A DNA stretch of 64,000 nt, taken from contig CAVZAA010000003.1 of assembly GCA_963773105.1 (NCBI GenBank), positions 248,001-312,000 on the forward strand, read 5' to 3'. Shown piece after piece: positions 1 through 9,354 of the stretch; position 1 is the first letter of the stretch, and each line of letters opens with the position of its first letter. Position numbers and translations under genes: made by a program. The stretch comes from Trebonia sp963773105. GTDB lineage: Bacteria; Actinomycetota; Actinomycetes; Streptosporangiales; Streptosporangiaceae. The notes under the pieces were generated by a model. The model was not told the origin of the DNA. It saw only the letters and a list, made by a program, of their open reading frames with translations, and searched no databases.

Positions 1-466
1 CCTCGCGCAGGTCAGCCTGGAGTTCCGCGAGCATCCGCTCGACCCCGTACTCTTCCTGCACGTATGCCAGGGTGATCTTGTCCACCCCGGCAGCTCCCCG
101 GTTGGCCCGCACGCGGCACCACGCCTCCCACAGGACGTCACCCCTGTGAACACGGTCATACAGGGCGTGGAACCGGCGCTCCGGAGACTGCTTGGCCGCA
201 GCCCATAGCTTCCGCTGCAGTTCTCGCACGTTCACAGGGTTCGCCCGCACCAAACCGGGGACCGGCGGCGGCGCGAACCCGCTACGACGGGCCAGCGGCC
301 CGCCGGGGGAATTGGACCGGGAGGACCCGGCCATGCCCTGGCGCTTACCCTCGCGGAAAGCATGATCAAAGTGAGGGCCCTTCCCTCCCGGCGCGTTCTG
401 TTGCACGCCGATCAGCGGTACTACGGCCCTCTCGGACTCCCGCTGCCCTCCAGGCGACTTCACCAT
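1..466 (-). CDS. Group II intron reverse transcriptase/maturase, N-terminal part
   Basis: The intron-encoded protein binds the intron RNA, helps splicing and copies it into DNA during retrohoming. Only about 155 N-terminal residues are present and the gene continues off the left edge. Diagnostic stretches are QLRKLW-type (here ELQRKLWAAAKQSPERRFHA), ALYDRVHRGDVLWEAW and RANRGAAGVDKITLA, the conserved RT-0/RT-1 region. The start at 466 gives MVKSPGGQRE, a leader usual in actinobacterial copies; an internal ATG at 334 is an alternative. The catalytic YADD and X domains are not in the window, so integrity cannot be judged. Confidence 0.85.
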   Translation of the reverse strand, partial: MVKSPGGQRESERAVVPLIGVQQNAPGGKGPHFDHAFREGKRQGMAGSSRSNSPGGPLARRSGFAPPPVPGLVRANPVNVRELQRKLWAAAKQSPERRFHALYDRVHRGDVLWEAWCRVRANRGAAGVDKITLAYVQEEYGVERMLAELQADLRE

Positions 467-867
467 CGGCTTATACGCCTGGTCTTCGCCCGACGAAGGC
501 CGGGCAGACGGGCCTCTCCTGTTCCGGCCCAGACTGTGCGCGCGTGCCGCCCTCCGTACCCCGGGAGGACCCGGCAGGCTGACCCCGGAACAGGGCCCGC
601 CGGACATGGCCTTCGCCGCGACATGACCGGCTCAGCTCCTCCGCTATACGTCTGACGAGGCTGCAAGGTTCGCTTAACGCTGCGGCCCGCGCGCTTGCTC
701 CCTCCAAAGAGGCTTTTGACACCCCGCTCAGCCCGCCGCCTCTCAACGACGAACCGGGGCCTGCTACCGGGCGCTCCGGTGCCTACCCGGACAGGACTCA
801 CACCTGTAAGCCTGGGCCAGCTTTCAGGACGCAACATGCAGGCGACGATAACGACGCCCGCCCGCAC
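1..867 (-). mobile_element. Group II intron, partial (runs off the left edge)
   Basis: Retroelement read on the minus strand. The reverse-transcriptase ORF (466 down to 1) is preceded by about 400 bases that behave like the folded 5' domains of a group II intron rather than a gene. The proposed 5' boundary is GTGCG at 867-863 (minus strand), which fits the GUGYG consensus. About 36 bases upstream of it lies a perfect 14-bp hairpin (903-952); insertion just downstream of a stem-loop is typical of bacterial class C introns. The 3' part and the other exon lie outside the window. The boundary is inferred from consensus and not proven. Confidence 0.7.
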
Positions 868-902
868 CGCCAAACGGTTTACGTTGGGCACCCAGAGTCA
901 TG

Positions 903-952
903 CAGGGTCCGTTCGGAAAAATTCAACGGCTTTTTATCCCGAACGGACCCTG
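903..952. repeat. Hairpin, copy A of dispersed CCAGGGTCCGTTCG repeat
   Basis: CAGGGTCCGTTCGG (903-916) and its perfect reverse complement (939-952) enclose a 22-base AT-rich loop. The stem sequence recurs as single arms at 21517, 31796, 45892 and 51242. It may be a bidirectional terminator or a small palindromic repeat. Here it also lies just upstream of the group II intron insertion. Confidence 0.75.
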
Positions 953-1094
953 GTTCCACGTCTCAGTCTTATTGCCGCGGTCACCTGGGCGGCGGCCGGC
1001 CCGACTGTGGCGCGGCCACAAGACGGCCTGCGGCCGACATCGCGGCAGGTCCCGGGGGTTGGATCGGGGGTGCGGACGTAGCAGGATGCTGCGC

Positions 1095-2449
1095 ATGGGG
1101 ATTGAGAGCTTGCAGGCGGCGATCACGCGGGCCGGATCAGCGGTCGAGCTACTGCGCGGCTCGACCGCGCGCCCGCACGTCTTCCCGGTCGCGCCCGAGT
1201 TCACCAACTGGCGCTCGGAGCAGCAGGCATGGCGCTCCTCGTGCGCCCTCCTTGACCAGTCGCACCACATGACCGACCTGTTCATCGGCGGCCCGGACGC
1301 GCTGCGGCTGCTGAGCGACTTCGGCGTCAACTCGTTCGCGAACTTCGCGCCGGGGATGGCCAAGCAGTACGTCGCGGTCAACGCCGACGGCTACCTGATC
1401 GGCGACGCGATCCTGTTCTACCTCTCCGGCGATGTGCTCGACCTGGTCGGGCATCCGACCGTCGCCAACTGGCTGGAGTTCAGCGCCCGGCCGGCCGCTA
1501 CGACGTCACCCTCGAGCGGGATGACAACTCCCACGTCCGGCTGTCGGAGCCGCCGCGGCTTTACCGGTACGAGCTGCAGGGGCCGACCGCGGGCCCGCTG
1601 GTGGCGAAGCTGACCGGGGCGCCGCTGCCGGACGTGAAGTTCTTCGGAATGACCGAGTTCGCCATCGCCGGGCACCGGGTCCAGGCGCTGCGGCACGGGA
1701 TGGCGGGCCAGCCCGGCTTCGAGCTGTTCGGGCCCTGGGCCGACGGCGACGACGTGCTGCGGGCGATCCTCACCGCGGGCGAGGAGTTCGGCCTGGTGCG
1801 CGCGGGGGCGAAGGCGTACTCGACGGCGAACCTGGAGTCGGGCTGGATTCCGACCGCGGTGCCCGCGATCTTCGGTCCGGAGATGACGGCCTACCGGGAG
1901 TGGCTGGACGCCACCGCGCTCGGCTCGCTGGGCGGCAGCGTGGACTCGGCCGACATCGCCGACTACTACGTCACCCCCTACGACGTCGGGTACGGCCGCA
2001 CGGTGAAGTTCGACCACGATTTCCTCGGCCGCGAGGCGCTCGAGCGGGTCGCGGGCGGTCCGCACCGGGTGAAGGTCACGCTGGTGTGGAACCCCGATGA
2101 CGTCGCCGCCGCGTTCCGCTCGCTGTGCGAGCCGGGCACGCCCGCCAAGTACCTCGAGCTGCCGAAGGCCCGGTACGCCTTCTTCCAGGTGGACCGGGTA
2201 CTGCACGACGGTTCCGCCGTCGGCTTGTCGCTCGACCTCGGGTACATCGCCAACGAGCAGGCGTTCGTCTCGCTGGCCACGGTCGACGCGGCGGTGAGCG
2301 AGCCGGGCACCGAGGTGACCGTGCTGTGGGGCGAGGAGCCCAACTCCGGCAAGCCGGCCGTCGAGCGCCACCGGCAGGTGGCCGTCCGGGCGACGGTCGC
2401 CCCCGCCCCGTTTGTCCGTGAAGTCCGCGACTCCTACCGCAAATCCTGA
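1095..2449 (+). pseudogene. GcvT/LigM-like folate-dependent aminomethyl- or demethylase, frameshifted
   Basis: Member of the GcvT-fold tetrahydrofolate-binding family, which includes glycine-cleavage T protein and O-demethylases such as LigM/DesA; the substrate cannot be told from sequence. The N-terminal part (start 1095, MGIESLQAAITRAGSAVELL) is in one frame. After FSAR near 1494 the reading continues in another frame (RYDVTLERDD, then LTGAPLPDVKFFGMTEF) to the stop at 2449, consistent with one missing base. Restored length is about 450 residues, normal for the family. It ends two bases from a convergent MetE-like gene, which fits one-carbon transfer. An ATG at 1086 is an alternative start. 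Confidence 0.75.
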
Positions 2450-2450
2450 T

Positions 2451-3665
2451 TCACTGCCAGAGCTGAGCGCTGGCGAGCCGGGCCCCCTGGGCCAGGGTGT
2501 CGAGCTTGGCCCAGGCGATCTGCGGGTGGACCCGGCCGCCGAGGCCGCAGTCGGTCGAGGCGATCACGTTCTCCCGCCCGACGACCTCGGCGAACCTCGT
2601 AATCCGGTCGGCCACAAGCTCGGGGTGCTCGACCACGTTGGTGGAGTGGCTGACCACGCCGGGCAGGATGACCTTGCCGTCCGGCAGCTTTACGTCCCGC
2701 CAGACCTTCCACTCATGCTCGTGCCTGGCGTTGGCCGCCTCGAACGAGTACGCGCCCGCGTGCACCGCCAGCATCAGCTCGATGACGTCGGCCATCGGCA
2801 GGTCGGTGGTGTGCGGGCCGTGCCAGCTGCCCCAGCACAGGTGAAAGCGGATCCGCTCGGTCGGCAGCCCGCGGATGGCCCAGTTGAGCGCCTCCACCCG
2901 CGCCATCGTGAAGCGCTGATAGTCCGCGACGCTCGGGGCCGGGTTGATCTGGTCCCAGTTCTCGGCGATGGCGGGGTCATCGAGCTGCAGGCCCAGCCCC
3001 GAGTCGATGATCGCCACGTACTCCTCGCGCATGGCATCCGCGCACGCCTGGAGCTGTTCCTCGTCGTTGGCGTAGTACTCGTTGCCGAACCGGGCGCAGC
3101 TGCCGGGGGCGACCGAGTTCAGGAAGCCGTCTTCTGTGTCGGTGGCTTTCAATGCGGCCTTGAGGTCGGCGATGTCGCGCTGCACCGCCTCCTGCCCGGT
3201 GTAGGTGATCGGGCCCCGGCAGACCGGTGCCATCGGCATCGCGTCCCGGTTGGGGAGCGAGGCGCCGGAGCTCGGGTCGCCGTAGGCGTCGGCGAACAGC
3301 TGCCAGTCCCGCCGTTCGCCGAAGCTGGCGAGGGTGATCTCGCCCGGCCTGGCCTTCGCCTGCGCGATCTGGGCGATGTTGAACTCCGCCAGCTCGAGGC
3401 CGCCGAGCCGCTGGAACACATAGGTCCACCAGGAGCCGTAGTCGTAGCGCTGGCCCATCGAGTGGCCGTACTCGCCGTCGTTCACCAGGTCGATGCCGGT
3501 GTTGCGCTGGCGCGCGACCACGTCGGTCACCGCCGCGCGAAGCGCCTCCTGATAGGCGTCCTCGTCGGTTGCGTCATCGGCTGCGGCGCGCCTCTCGTTG
3601 AGGCGGATGAGGTTTTCGGGCCGCGGCAGGCTTCCGGCGTGGCTGGTGAGGATCCGGTTGCGCAT
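2451..3665 (-). CDS. Cobalamin-independent methionine synthase II family (MetE C-domain-like)
   Basis: A 404-residue stand-alone member of the MetE C-terminal/UROD-like fold, which uses zinc to activate a thiol for methyl or alkyl transfer. The zinc ligands are visible as FHLCWGSWHG (His and Cys) and STDCGLGGR (second Cys); the N-terminus TSHAGSLPRP is typical. It lacks the folate-binding N-terminal half of full MetE, so it is probably a methyl- or alkyl-group transferase of a catabolic route rather than the main methionine synthase. The start at 3665 is chosen because GGAGGAG sits just upstream. It is convergent with the GcvT-like gene, and the pair may handle C1 groups released by demethylation. 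Confidence 0.85.
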   Translation of the reverse strand: MRNRILTSHAGSLPRPENLIRLNERRAAADDATDEDAYQEALRAAVTDVVARQRNTGIDLVNDGEYGHSMGQRYDYGSWWTYVFQRLGGLELAEFNIAQIAQAKARPGEITLASFGERRDWQLFADAYGDPSSGASLPNRDAMPMAPVCRGPITYTGQEAVQRDIADLKAALKATDTEDGFLNSVAPGSCARFGNEYYANDEEQLQACADAMREEYVAIIDSGLGLQLDDPAIAENWDQINPAPSVADYQRFTMARVEALNWAIRGLPTERIRFHLCWGSWHGPHTTDLPMADVIELMLAVHAGAYSFEAANARHEHEWKVWRDVKLPDGKVILPGVVSHSTNVVEHPELVADRITRFAEVVGRENVIASTDCGLGGRVHPQIAWAKLDTLAQGARLASAQLWQ

Positions 3666-3807
3666 CTCTCCTCCTTGAGCGATCACTGCGAGCGGCGAAA
3701 CGAGCGCTCTGGCGGAGTATGAACCCGTCGGCCGACCCCGCGCAACGGCACTGGGCTAGTGGGTTTCGAGTACGGTGACCGACTCCGGGGGCAGGCCGGG
3801 CGGACGG

Positions 3808-4743
3808 TTACACGGTGGTGAAGTGGTAGCCCTGGTCGAGCAGGCGCGGAATGACGAGCTTCAGCGCGGCCACCGTCTGGGACCGGTCGCCCCCGCCGTC
3901 GTGCTCGAGGATGATCGAGCCGGTCGCGGTGTTCTTCATGATGTTGCGGACGATCTGGCTGACTCCCGGCCGGGCCCAGTCCCGGGGATCGACCGACCAG
4001 TCAAGCGGCATCAGGTTCTCGCTCGCGCAGTACTCCAGGGTCGCCCGCGACCAGGCGCCGTAGGGCGCGCGGAAGATGGTCGGGGTCTGGCCCACCGCCG
4101 CGTGAATGGCCTCGGTGGCATTGGCGATCTCGGCCCGCATCTTGGCCGCGCTCAGCCGCGCCAGGTCGGCGTGATCCCAGGTGTGGTTGACGATCTTGTG
4201 CCCGGCGTCGGAGACGTCCCTGGCCACGCTCGGGTAGTAGCTCACGTTCTCCCCCACCATCGAGAACGACGCCGTGACGTGGTACTTGTCCAGGATCTGG
4301 AGGACCTGGGGGGTGTAGACCGGACTCGGCCCGTCGTCGATGGTCAGCGCGATGGCCTTGGGCCCGTCGTCTATGTAGAAGACAGGCTGCGGCGGAGGGG
4401 GACCGTCGTCGGTCGCTTTCGCTGTCGGGGTGGCGGTCGGAGCCTCGGTCGCGGTGGCATGGGGCGTCGGATGGTGCTGCGTGGTCGGTCGGGGCGAGGC
4501 CTTGGCGCCGGTCAGCCGGGCGGTCTCGCGGGGATGGGGCGAACGCCGCCCGGCGCGGCTGGTCCGCCCGCCCTCGACCGGCGCCGGCTTCAGCGTGCTG
4601 GCCGCCGGCCGGTCGCTTGCGCACCCGGCCAGGCCGGCGATTCCGAGCATCAGTCCGCCGCTGGCGATGAGCATCACCCGCCGCGGCACGGCCGACCGCT
4701 CCGGTTCCCGCTCATCGTCTGGTTTATAGGTATATGTGCTCAT
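3808..4743 (-). CDS. Polysaccharide deacetylase (NodB domain), predicted lipoprotein
   Basis: Predicted extracytoplasmic carbohydrate esterase family 4 enzyme removing N- or O-acetyl groups from cell-wall glycan. The 311-residue protein has a basic N-terminus with RR, a hydrophobic segment and a lipobox-like LAGC, then a Pro/Thr/Ala-rich linker of about 90 residues. The NodB motifs are in order: TIDDGP (catalytic Asp and metal Asp), NHTWDHADL (metal His pair), RAPYG, DWSVDPRDW and ILEHDGGG. The start at 4743 (MSTYTYKPDD) is preferred over the longer upstream frame because GGGGTGG precedes it. Confidence 0.9.
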   Translation of the reverse strand: MSTYTYKPDDEREPERSAVPRRVMLIASGGLMLGIAGLAGCASDRPAASTLKPAPVEGGRTSRAGRRSPHPRETARLTGAKASPRPTTQHHPTPHATATEAPTATPTAKATDDGPPPPQPVFYIDDGPKAIALTIDDGPSPVYTPQVLQILDKYHVTASFSMVGENVSYYPSVARDVSDAGHKIVNHTWDHADLARLSAAKMRAEIANATEAIHAAVGQTPTIFRAPYGAWSRATLEYCASENLMPLDWSVDPRDWARPGVSQIVRNIMKNTATGSIILEHDGGGDRSQTVAALKLVIPRLLDQGYHFTTV

Positions 4744-4944
4744 TCGACCGGAACCACCCCTCTTGTCGTATCTCTTGAGACGGAGCGGGGGCGGCTGCGG
4801 TTGCATCCGGTTGAGGGGTCTTTCCTCACTCGAGCGTCTGACAACTCATCGGACCGGCTTCAGGCAGGTGGTAGAACGGGCTGCGGGCCTGGGTTCGCTG
4901 GTTCGCTGGTACGGCCCGGGTTGGCGTCAGGGAGGGGTGGTTCG

Positions 4945-5528
4945 ATGAAGGTGCTGGTGACCGGGGGGACAAGCGGACTGGGGCTGGCCATGGCGGCCGC
5001 GCTGGCCGCGGCCGGGTCGACGGTCGCGCTGGCCGGCCGGTCGGGCGAGCGCGCGCACTCGGTGGCGTCGGGGCTCCCGGGGAGACGCCGGTCGACGGGT
5101 TCCGGGCGGTGATCGACACCAACCTGACCGGGTACTTCCTGGTAGCCCGGGAGGTCACGCCGCGAATGCTGGCGGCCGGGGGCGGACGCATCGTCAACAT
5201 CTCGATGAACTACGCGACCATGCAGCGGGCCGGCTTCGTCCCCTACGGGCCGTCCCGCGCGGGCAGCGAGGCGCTGTCCCGGATCATGGCGGCCGACCTG
5301 CGCGACACCGGCGTCACCGTCAACGTGCTGCTGCCCGGGGGCGCGACCGTCACCGGCATGCTGCCGGACGCGCCCCCGGGCGGCGGGCACGCGTTCCTCT
5401 TGCCGGAGGTGATGGGCCCGCCCATCGTCTGGCTGGCGTCCGACGAGGCGGCCGGCCTGCACGACGAGCGAATCGTCGCCGCCGAGTTCGAGCGCTGGCT
5501 CCGCGACCGATCCGCGGCGCCGGGATAG
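4945..5528 (+). pseudogene. SDR oxidoreductase with internal deletion
   Basis: A short-chain dehydrogenase relic. The Rossmann start is intact (VLVTGGTSGLGLAMA) after a good GGAGGGG ribosome site at 4931. At about 5078 it jumps to a different frame at ETPVDGFRAVIDTNLTGYF. Roughly 70-80 residues including the NNAG region are missing. The C-terminal half keeps NISMNYATM and YGPSR at the YxxxK position (Lys replaced by Arg). Loss of cofactor-site residues and the frame change argue for a genuine deletion rather than a single sequencing error. Confidence 0.75.
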
Positions 5529-5543
5529 GCCGGGCCATCGCCA

Positions 5544-5610
5544 TGATCACGAAGGATTTGATCCTGGGGAAGGATCCGCATCGTATAGGTGCATAAATCC
5601 TTCGTGATCA
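5544..5610. terminator. Nested inverted repeat between convergent genes
   Basis: A perfect 16-bp inverted repeat (5544-5559 with 5595-5610, arm TGATCACGAAGGATTT) encloses a second small hairpin GATCCT/AGGATC (5560-5565 with 5571-5576). It sits between the SDR relic and the convergent aldehyde dehydrogenase and can serve as a bidirectional terminator. The nested design is unusual for a simple terminator. Confidence 0.65.
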
Positions 5611-5631
5611 CGCGGGTAGGGACGGCTGGCG

Positions 5632-7011
5632 CTACTTCTGGACGTAGAAGAGGCGCTTGTTGACGAACTCGTCGATGCCGAGCGGGCCGAGTTCGCGGCC
5701 GAAGCCGGAGCGCTTGGTGCCGCCGAAGGGGAGGTCGGCGCCCTCGCCGGCGGGGGTGTTCACGTTGGCCATGCCCACCTCGAGCTGCTCGGCGACCCGG
5801 GACGCCCGCTCCTCGTCGGTGGAGAAGACCGCCCCGCCGAGGCCGAAGTCGACCACGTTGGCGAGCTTGACCGCCTCGTCGTCGTCGCTGACCTTGTAGA
5901 CGACGGCGACCGGGCCGAACAGCTCCTCCCGGTAGGCGCGCATGTCCGGGGTGACCCCGGTGAGCACGGCCGGGGCGAAGTAGGCGCCGTCGCCGTCCGC
6001 CAGCGTGCCGCCCACGTGCAGGGTCGCGCCCTTCGAGACCGCGTCCTGCACCTGCGCGAGCAGGTTCTCGGCCGCCTTGCGGGAGACCATCGGGCTGTAG
6101 GCGGTCGGGGAGTCGTCACCCGGCTGCCGCGGTGTCATCCCGGTGGCCCGCTTGACCAGGGCGGCGACGAAGTCGTCGTAGACGCCGTCCATGACGATCA
6201 TCCGCTTGTTGGAGTTGCAGGCCTGGCCGACGTTCTCCATCCGGGTGATCCACGCGGTCTTGGCGGCGGCGTTGACGTCGTCGGTGTCGAGGATGATGTA
6301 CGGGTCGGACCCGCCGAGTTCGAGCACGACCTTCTTCAGGTTCCGGCCGGCCGTCTCGGCCACCACCGTGCCCGCGCGCTCGGAGCCGGTCAGCGACACG
6401 CCGCGCAGCCTCGGGTCGGCGATCATGGTGGCGACCTGCTCGTGGGTCGCGAAGATGTTCACGTAGACGCCGTCGGGCAGGCCCGCGTCCTTCATGATCT
6501 GGGCGACCGCCAAGGCCGAAGTCGGGCAGTTCTCCGCGTGCTTGAGGATGATCGTGTTGCCGACGATCAGGTTCGGGGCGGCGAACCGGGCGATCTGGTA
6601 GTACGGGTAGTTCCACGGCATCACGCCGAGCACCGGGCCGACCGGCAGGTACTCCACCCGCGCGGCGTCGTGGCCGGGCAGCGGCTTGTCCTTCAGCAGC
6701 TCGGGGCCGTTGTCCGCGTAGTAGCCGAAGATGTCGGTGCAGAACTCGGCCTCCCCGACCGCCTGCGCGGGCCGCTTGCCCATCTCCTTGGTGATGATCG
6801 CGGCCAGCTCGGCCGAACGCTCGGTGAAGAGCTGGGCGATCTTGGTCACGATCGCGGCGCGCTCTGCGATCGGCCGCTTGCGCCACTGCGCGAAGGCAGC
6901 CGTCGTGGCGGCCAGGGCCTGCTCGACCTCAGCGTCGGTCGCGAACGGGAAGGTCTGCACGACCTCGCCGGTCGCGGGGTCGGTTACCTGGTAGGGCGGG
7001 GTCTGCGTCAC
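5632..7011 (-). CDS. gabD: NAD(P)-dependent succinate-semialdehyde dehydrogenase
   Basis: Oxidises an aldehyde, probably succinate semialdehyde, to the acid. Length 459 residues, normal for the short GabD/Sad branch of the aldehyde dehydrogenase superfamily. Visible motifs are VMPWNYPYYQ, the active-site Glu in LELGGSDPYI, the catalytic Cys in NVGQACNSNKR and LPFGGTKRSGFGRELG. The GTG start at 7011 has GGAG upstream. It stands alone between a convergent SDR relic and a GNAT gene. Substrate assignment within this superfamily is tentative. Confidence 0.88.
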   Translation of the reverse strand: MTQTPPYQVTDPATGEVVQTFPFATDAEVEQALAATTAAFAQWRKRPIAERAAIVTKIAQLFTERSAELAAIITKEMGKRPAQAVGEAEFCTDIFGYYADNGPELLKDKPLPGHDAARVEYLPVGPVLGVMPWNYPYYQIARFAAPNLIVGNTIILKHAENCPTSALAVAQIMKDAGLPDGVYVNIFATHEQVATMIADPRLRGVSLTGSERAGTVVAETAGRNLKKVVLELGGSDPYIILDTDDVNAAAKTAWITRMENVGQACNSNKRMIVMDGVYDDFVAALVKRATGMTPRQPGDDSPTAYSPMVSRKAAENLLAQVQDAVSKGATLHVGGTLADGDGAYFAPAVLTGVTPDMRAYREELFGPVAVVYKVSDDDEAVKLANVVDFGLGGAVFSTDEERASRVAEQLEVGMANVNTPAGEGADLPFGGTKRSGFGRELGPLGIDEFVNKRLFYVQK

Positions 7012-7131
7012 TGGAGCTCCGGAAGTTGCGCGCCATTGAATCGACGAAAGTAGCTGGCTTCGAGCGTACCGCCAGGAGATCCTCTCGGGCAGTCCCGGGG
7101 GGCCGGGAGGATCGGTGGCAGCCGGTCTGGC

Positions 7132-7647
7132 TTAGCTCTCGTCGCTCTCGCCCTGGCTGACCGGCAGGGCGAGCTCGTAGGCCCGCAGGGTGAGCCCCGG
7201 CGCCGGCGACCAGTCGAGGTCGGGAGTCCGGGTGAAACCGGTCGTCTCGTACAGATTTTGCGCGGCCCGCATGGTCGGCTGCGTGCACAGCCGCAGGCGG
7301 CGCAGCCCGCGCTTTTCCGACCGCTCGATGACGGCCTGCAGCAGGCTCCGTCCCACGCCCTGGCCCTGCCCCTGCGGGGCGACCGCGAACGCGCGGACGT
7401 CCGCCTCGGTCTCGTCTCTGGCGAGCTCGCTTGACGGGTCGAACGGCTCGAGCGTGATCGTCCCGAGCAGGCCGCTCCCGGCGTCGTCCACCGCGACCAG
7501 CACCGTGCAGTCGGTCCCGAACCCGAATCCACGCAGCGTGTCGACGTACGGGCTCCCCTCGGGCAGCAGCCCGAGCGCCTGGTACGCGGTAACTCGCAGC
7601 TCCCCGGTGGCCTGGTGCTCATCGGGGCGCGCCTCACGAATAATCAC
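7132..7647 (-). CDS. GNAT family N-acetyltransferase
   Basis: A 171-residue acetyltransferase using acetyl-CoA; the substrate is unknown. The acetyl-CoA-binding motif A is visible as VAPQGQGQGVGRSLLQ, followed by a typical C-terminal YETTGFTRTPD segment. The start is GTG at 7647. It lies 13 bases from the MFS gene transcribed in the same direction, so the two may share a transcript. Confidence 0.88.
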   Translation of the reverse strand: MIIREARPDEHQATGELRVTAYQALGLLPEGSPYVDTLRGFGFGTDCTVLVAVDDAGSGLLGTITLEPFDPSSELARDETEADVRAFAVAPQGQGQGVGRSLLQAVIERSEKRGLRRLRLCTQPTMRAAQNLYETTGFTRTPDLDWSPAPGLTLRAYELALPVSQGESDES

Positions 7648-7660
7648 CTGATGGACGTTA

Positions 7661-8911
7661 TCAGCGCATCCGGGGCGTTTGGATCCTGCGCGCGATCGGC
7701 CGCCAGGCGGCGAGCTCGAGGGCGCCGAGGGTCACCGTGAACGGCAGCAGCGTCCACATCCCGGCGCTCTGGGTGATGACGCCGGCCAGCCACGGCAGCG
7801 CCGAGCCGCCCGCTATGCCGCCCGCGTTCATGATGCCGATGGCGGTGGGCGCGAGCTCCGGCTCGGTCAGCTGGGGCACGATCGCCATCGAGGTGGGGAA
7901 GATCGGGCCGAGGAAGAAGCCGAGCAGCCCCAGCGCCCCGATCGCCAGCGCCTCCCCCGGCGCCAGCCAGGCCAGCGCGGCGGCGGCGATGACGCCGATC
8001 ATGCAGGCGTAGATCATCCGGGCGGTGCTGGCGCCGATCCGCGCGGCGATCGGGCTGACCAGGAACCGGCCGACGGTCAGGCCGAGCCAGTAGCCGCTGA
8101 CCGCGTACCCGGCCGGCAGCCTGGCCAGCCCCCGACCCTGCACCAGGTAGCTGAAGCCCCAGTTGCCGACGCTAATTTCGAGGCCCACGTAGACGGCGAG
8201 CAGGACCGCGCCGAGGAGCACGCCCCGGTCCCGCAGCCCGGCGCCGAGCAGGCCGCCCGAGCGCGGGGCGGGCGACTCCGGCGGCTGGGCGGCGGACCCG
8301 GCCGGCGGCCGCCTCGGGTAGGCCATCAGGGAGCCGGCGACCAGCGGGACGCAGGCCACCGCCAGGGCCAGCCAGACCACCGGCCAGGAGGCGAGGCTGA
8401 GGATCCACGAGGCCAGCACCGGCCCGATCAGCGCGCCGACGCCGAAGAATGCGTGCAGCCGGTTGAGCAGCCCGCGCGCCTCCGGCAGGGACGCGATGTA
8501 GGCGTTGATCACCGACTCGAGCACGCCCGTCGCGTACCCCAGGACGGCTTGCACCAGCACGAATGCCACGAACGGCGGGCGCGTGGCCAGGTAAAGGCCG
8601 ACCAGCACGAACCCGCCGCTGCCGACGCCCATGGCCGTGCGGAAGCCGAGCCGGCGGATCAGCGCGCCGTTGGAGAGTCCGGCCACGACGAACCCGATCG
8701 AGCTGGTGAAGAACATGACCCCGATCGTCGCCCGGTCGACGCCGTAGCCGCTCATCTGCGCGAGCAGCAGCACGCCGCCGGCCCCGGCGCTGATGCCGAT
8801 GAGGACGAACGCGGCGTAGGAGAGCAGGACGGGGGGCCGAGCGGGGCGCGGCATCAGGAAACTCCACGGGTCGACGGGCTCGGCTGCCTTGCGCACTGTT
8901 ACCTTGAGCAC
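7661..8911 (-). CDS. MFS transporter (12 predicted transmembrane segments)
   Basis: Major facilitator superfamily permease of 416 residues with alternating hydrophobic segments throughout and an internal break after about residue 200, as in two six-helix halves. Early conserved segments include VLLSYAAFVLIGISAGAGG and a motif-A-like stretch around NGALIRRLGFRT. The substrate cannot be inferred; the general pattern resembles sugar/drug permeases of the FucP/YfmO type. The gene lies upstream of the GNAT gene on the minus strand. A start 19 codons downstream (MPRPARPP) is possible. Confidence 0.85.
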   Translation of the reverse strand: MLKVTVRKAAEPVDPWSFLMPRPARPPVLLSYAAFVLIGISAGAGGVLLLAQMSGYGVDRATIGVMFFTSSIGFVVAGLSNGALIRRLGFRTAMGVGSGGFVLVGLYLATRPPFVAFVLVQAVLGYATGVLESVINAYIASLPEARGLLNRLHAFFGVGALIGPVLASWILSLASWPVVWLALAVACVPLVAGSLMAYPRRPPAGSAAQPPESPAPRSGGLLGAGLRDRGVLLGAVLLAVYVGLEISVGNWGFSYLVQGRGLARLPAGYAVSGYWLGLTVGRFLVSPIAARIGASTARMIYACMIGVIAAAALAWLAPGEALAIGALGLLGFFLGPIFPTSMAIVPQLTEPELAPTAIGIMNAGGIAGGSALPWLAGVITQSAGMWTLLPFTVTLGALELAAWRPIARRIQTPRMR

Positions 8912-8982
8912 TGTGCAGGCCGCGTCGCAAATCCCGCGTAGGTTTCCGAAACTATCGACGATCGGCGCGACCCGTGCTACAC

Positions 8983-9012
8983 CCTAGCAACGGGGCGCTG
9001 CCCGTTGCTAGG
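8983..9012 (-). terminator. Perfect 12-bp hairpin
   Basis: CCTAGCAACGGG (8983-8994) pairs perfectly with 9001-9012 across a 6-base loop. The stop codon of the small minus-strand gene at 9008 lies in the stem. No T-run follows, as is common in actinobacteria. Confidence 0.7.
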
Positions 9013-9181
9013 CGGATCCCTTGAGGTCGTCGCGGACCTGGTTGGCGAGCTGGTGGATCCTGTGCTCGGTCTCCTGGAGCGCGGTCTCGGCCTTCGCGGT
9101 CCGCTCGGCCGCACGAGTTTCCCGCAGGGTCGGCTTCCTGGTTGTCCGGCCACTGCGCTTGGTCCGCCTGAACCAGCCCAC
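9008..9181 (-). CDS. Small basic coiled-coil protein, unknown function
   Basis: A 57-residue predicted cytoplasmic protein: a very basic N-terminus (WFRRTKRSGRTTRK) followed by a heptad-like amphipathic helix (ERTAKAETALQETEHRIHQL). The GTG at 9181 is chosen because GGAGTGG precedes it; an ATG at 9232 would add an N-terminus without conserved features. A strong hairpin follows the stop. I recognise no family. Confidence 0.55.
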   Translation of the reverse strand: MGWFRRTKRSGRTTRKPTLRETRAAERTAKAETALQETEHRIHQLANQVRDDLKGSA

Positions 9182-9354
9182 GATGGCACCACTCCTTCTG
9201 CAGGACGCAGCGGGCGCTGCGATGCCACCCACGTCTGCCCGGACGCGGACGGTTCATGCGCCCCGCTTACGCGCTGCGGGATTCGGCTGCAGTCAAGGGC
9301 AGACAGCGCGCTGGTCCTCAGGTAGAGAGGAGATATCCCCGAAAGGACGAGACA

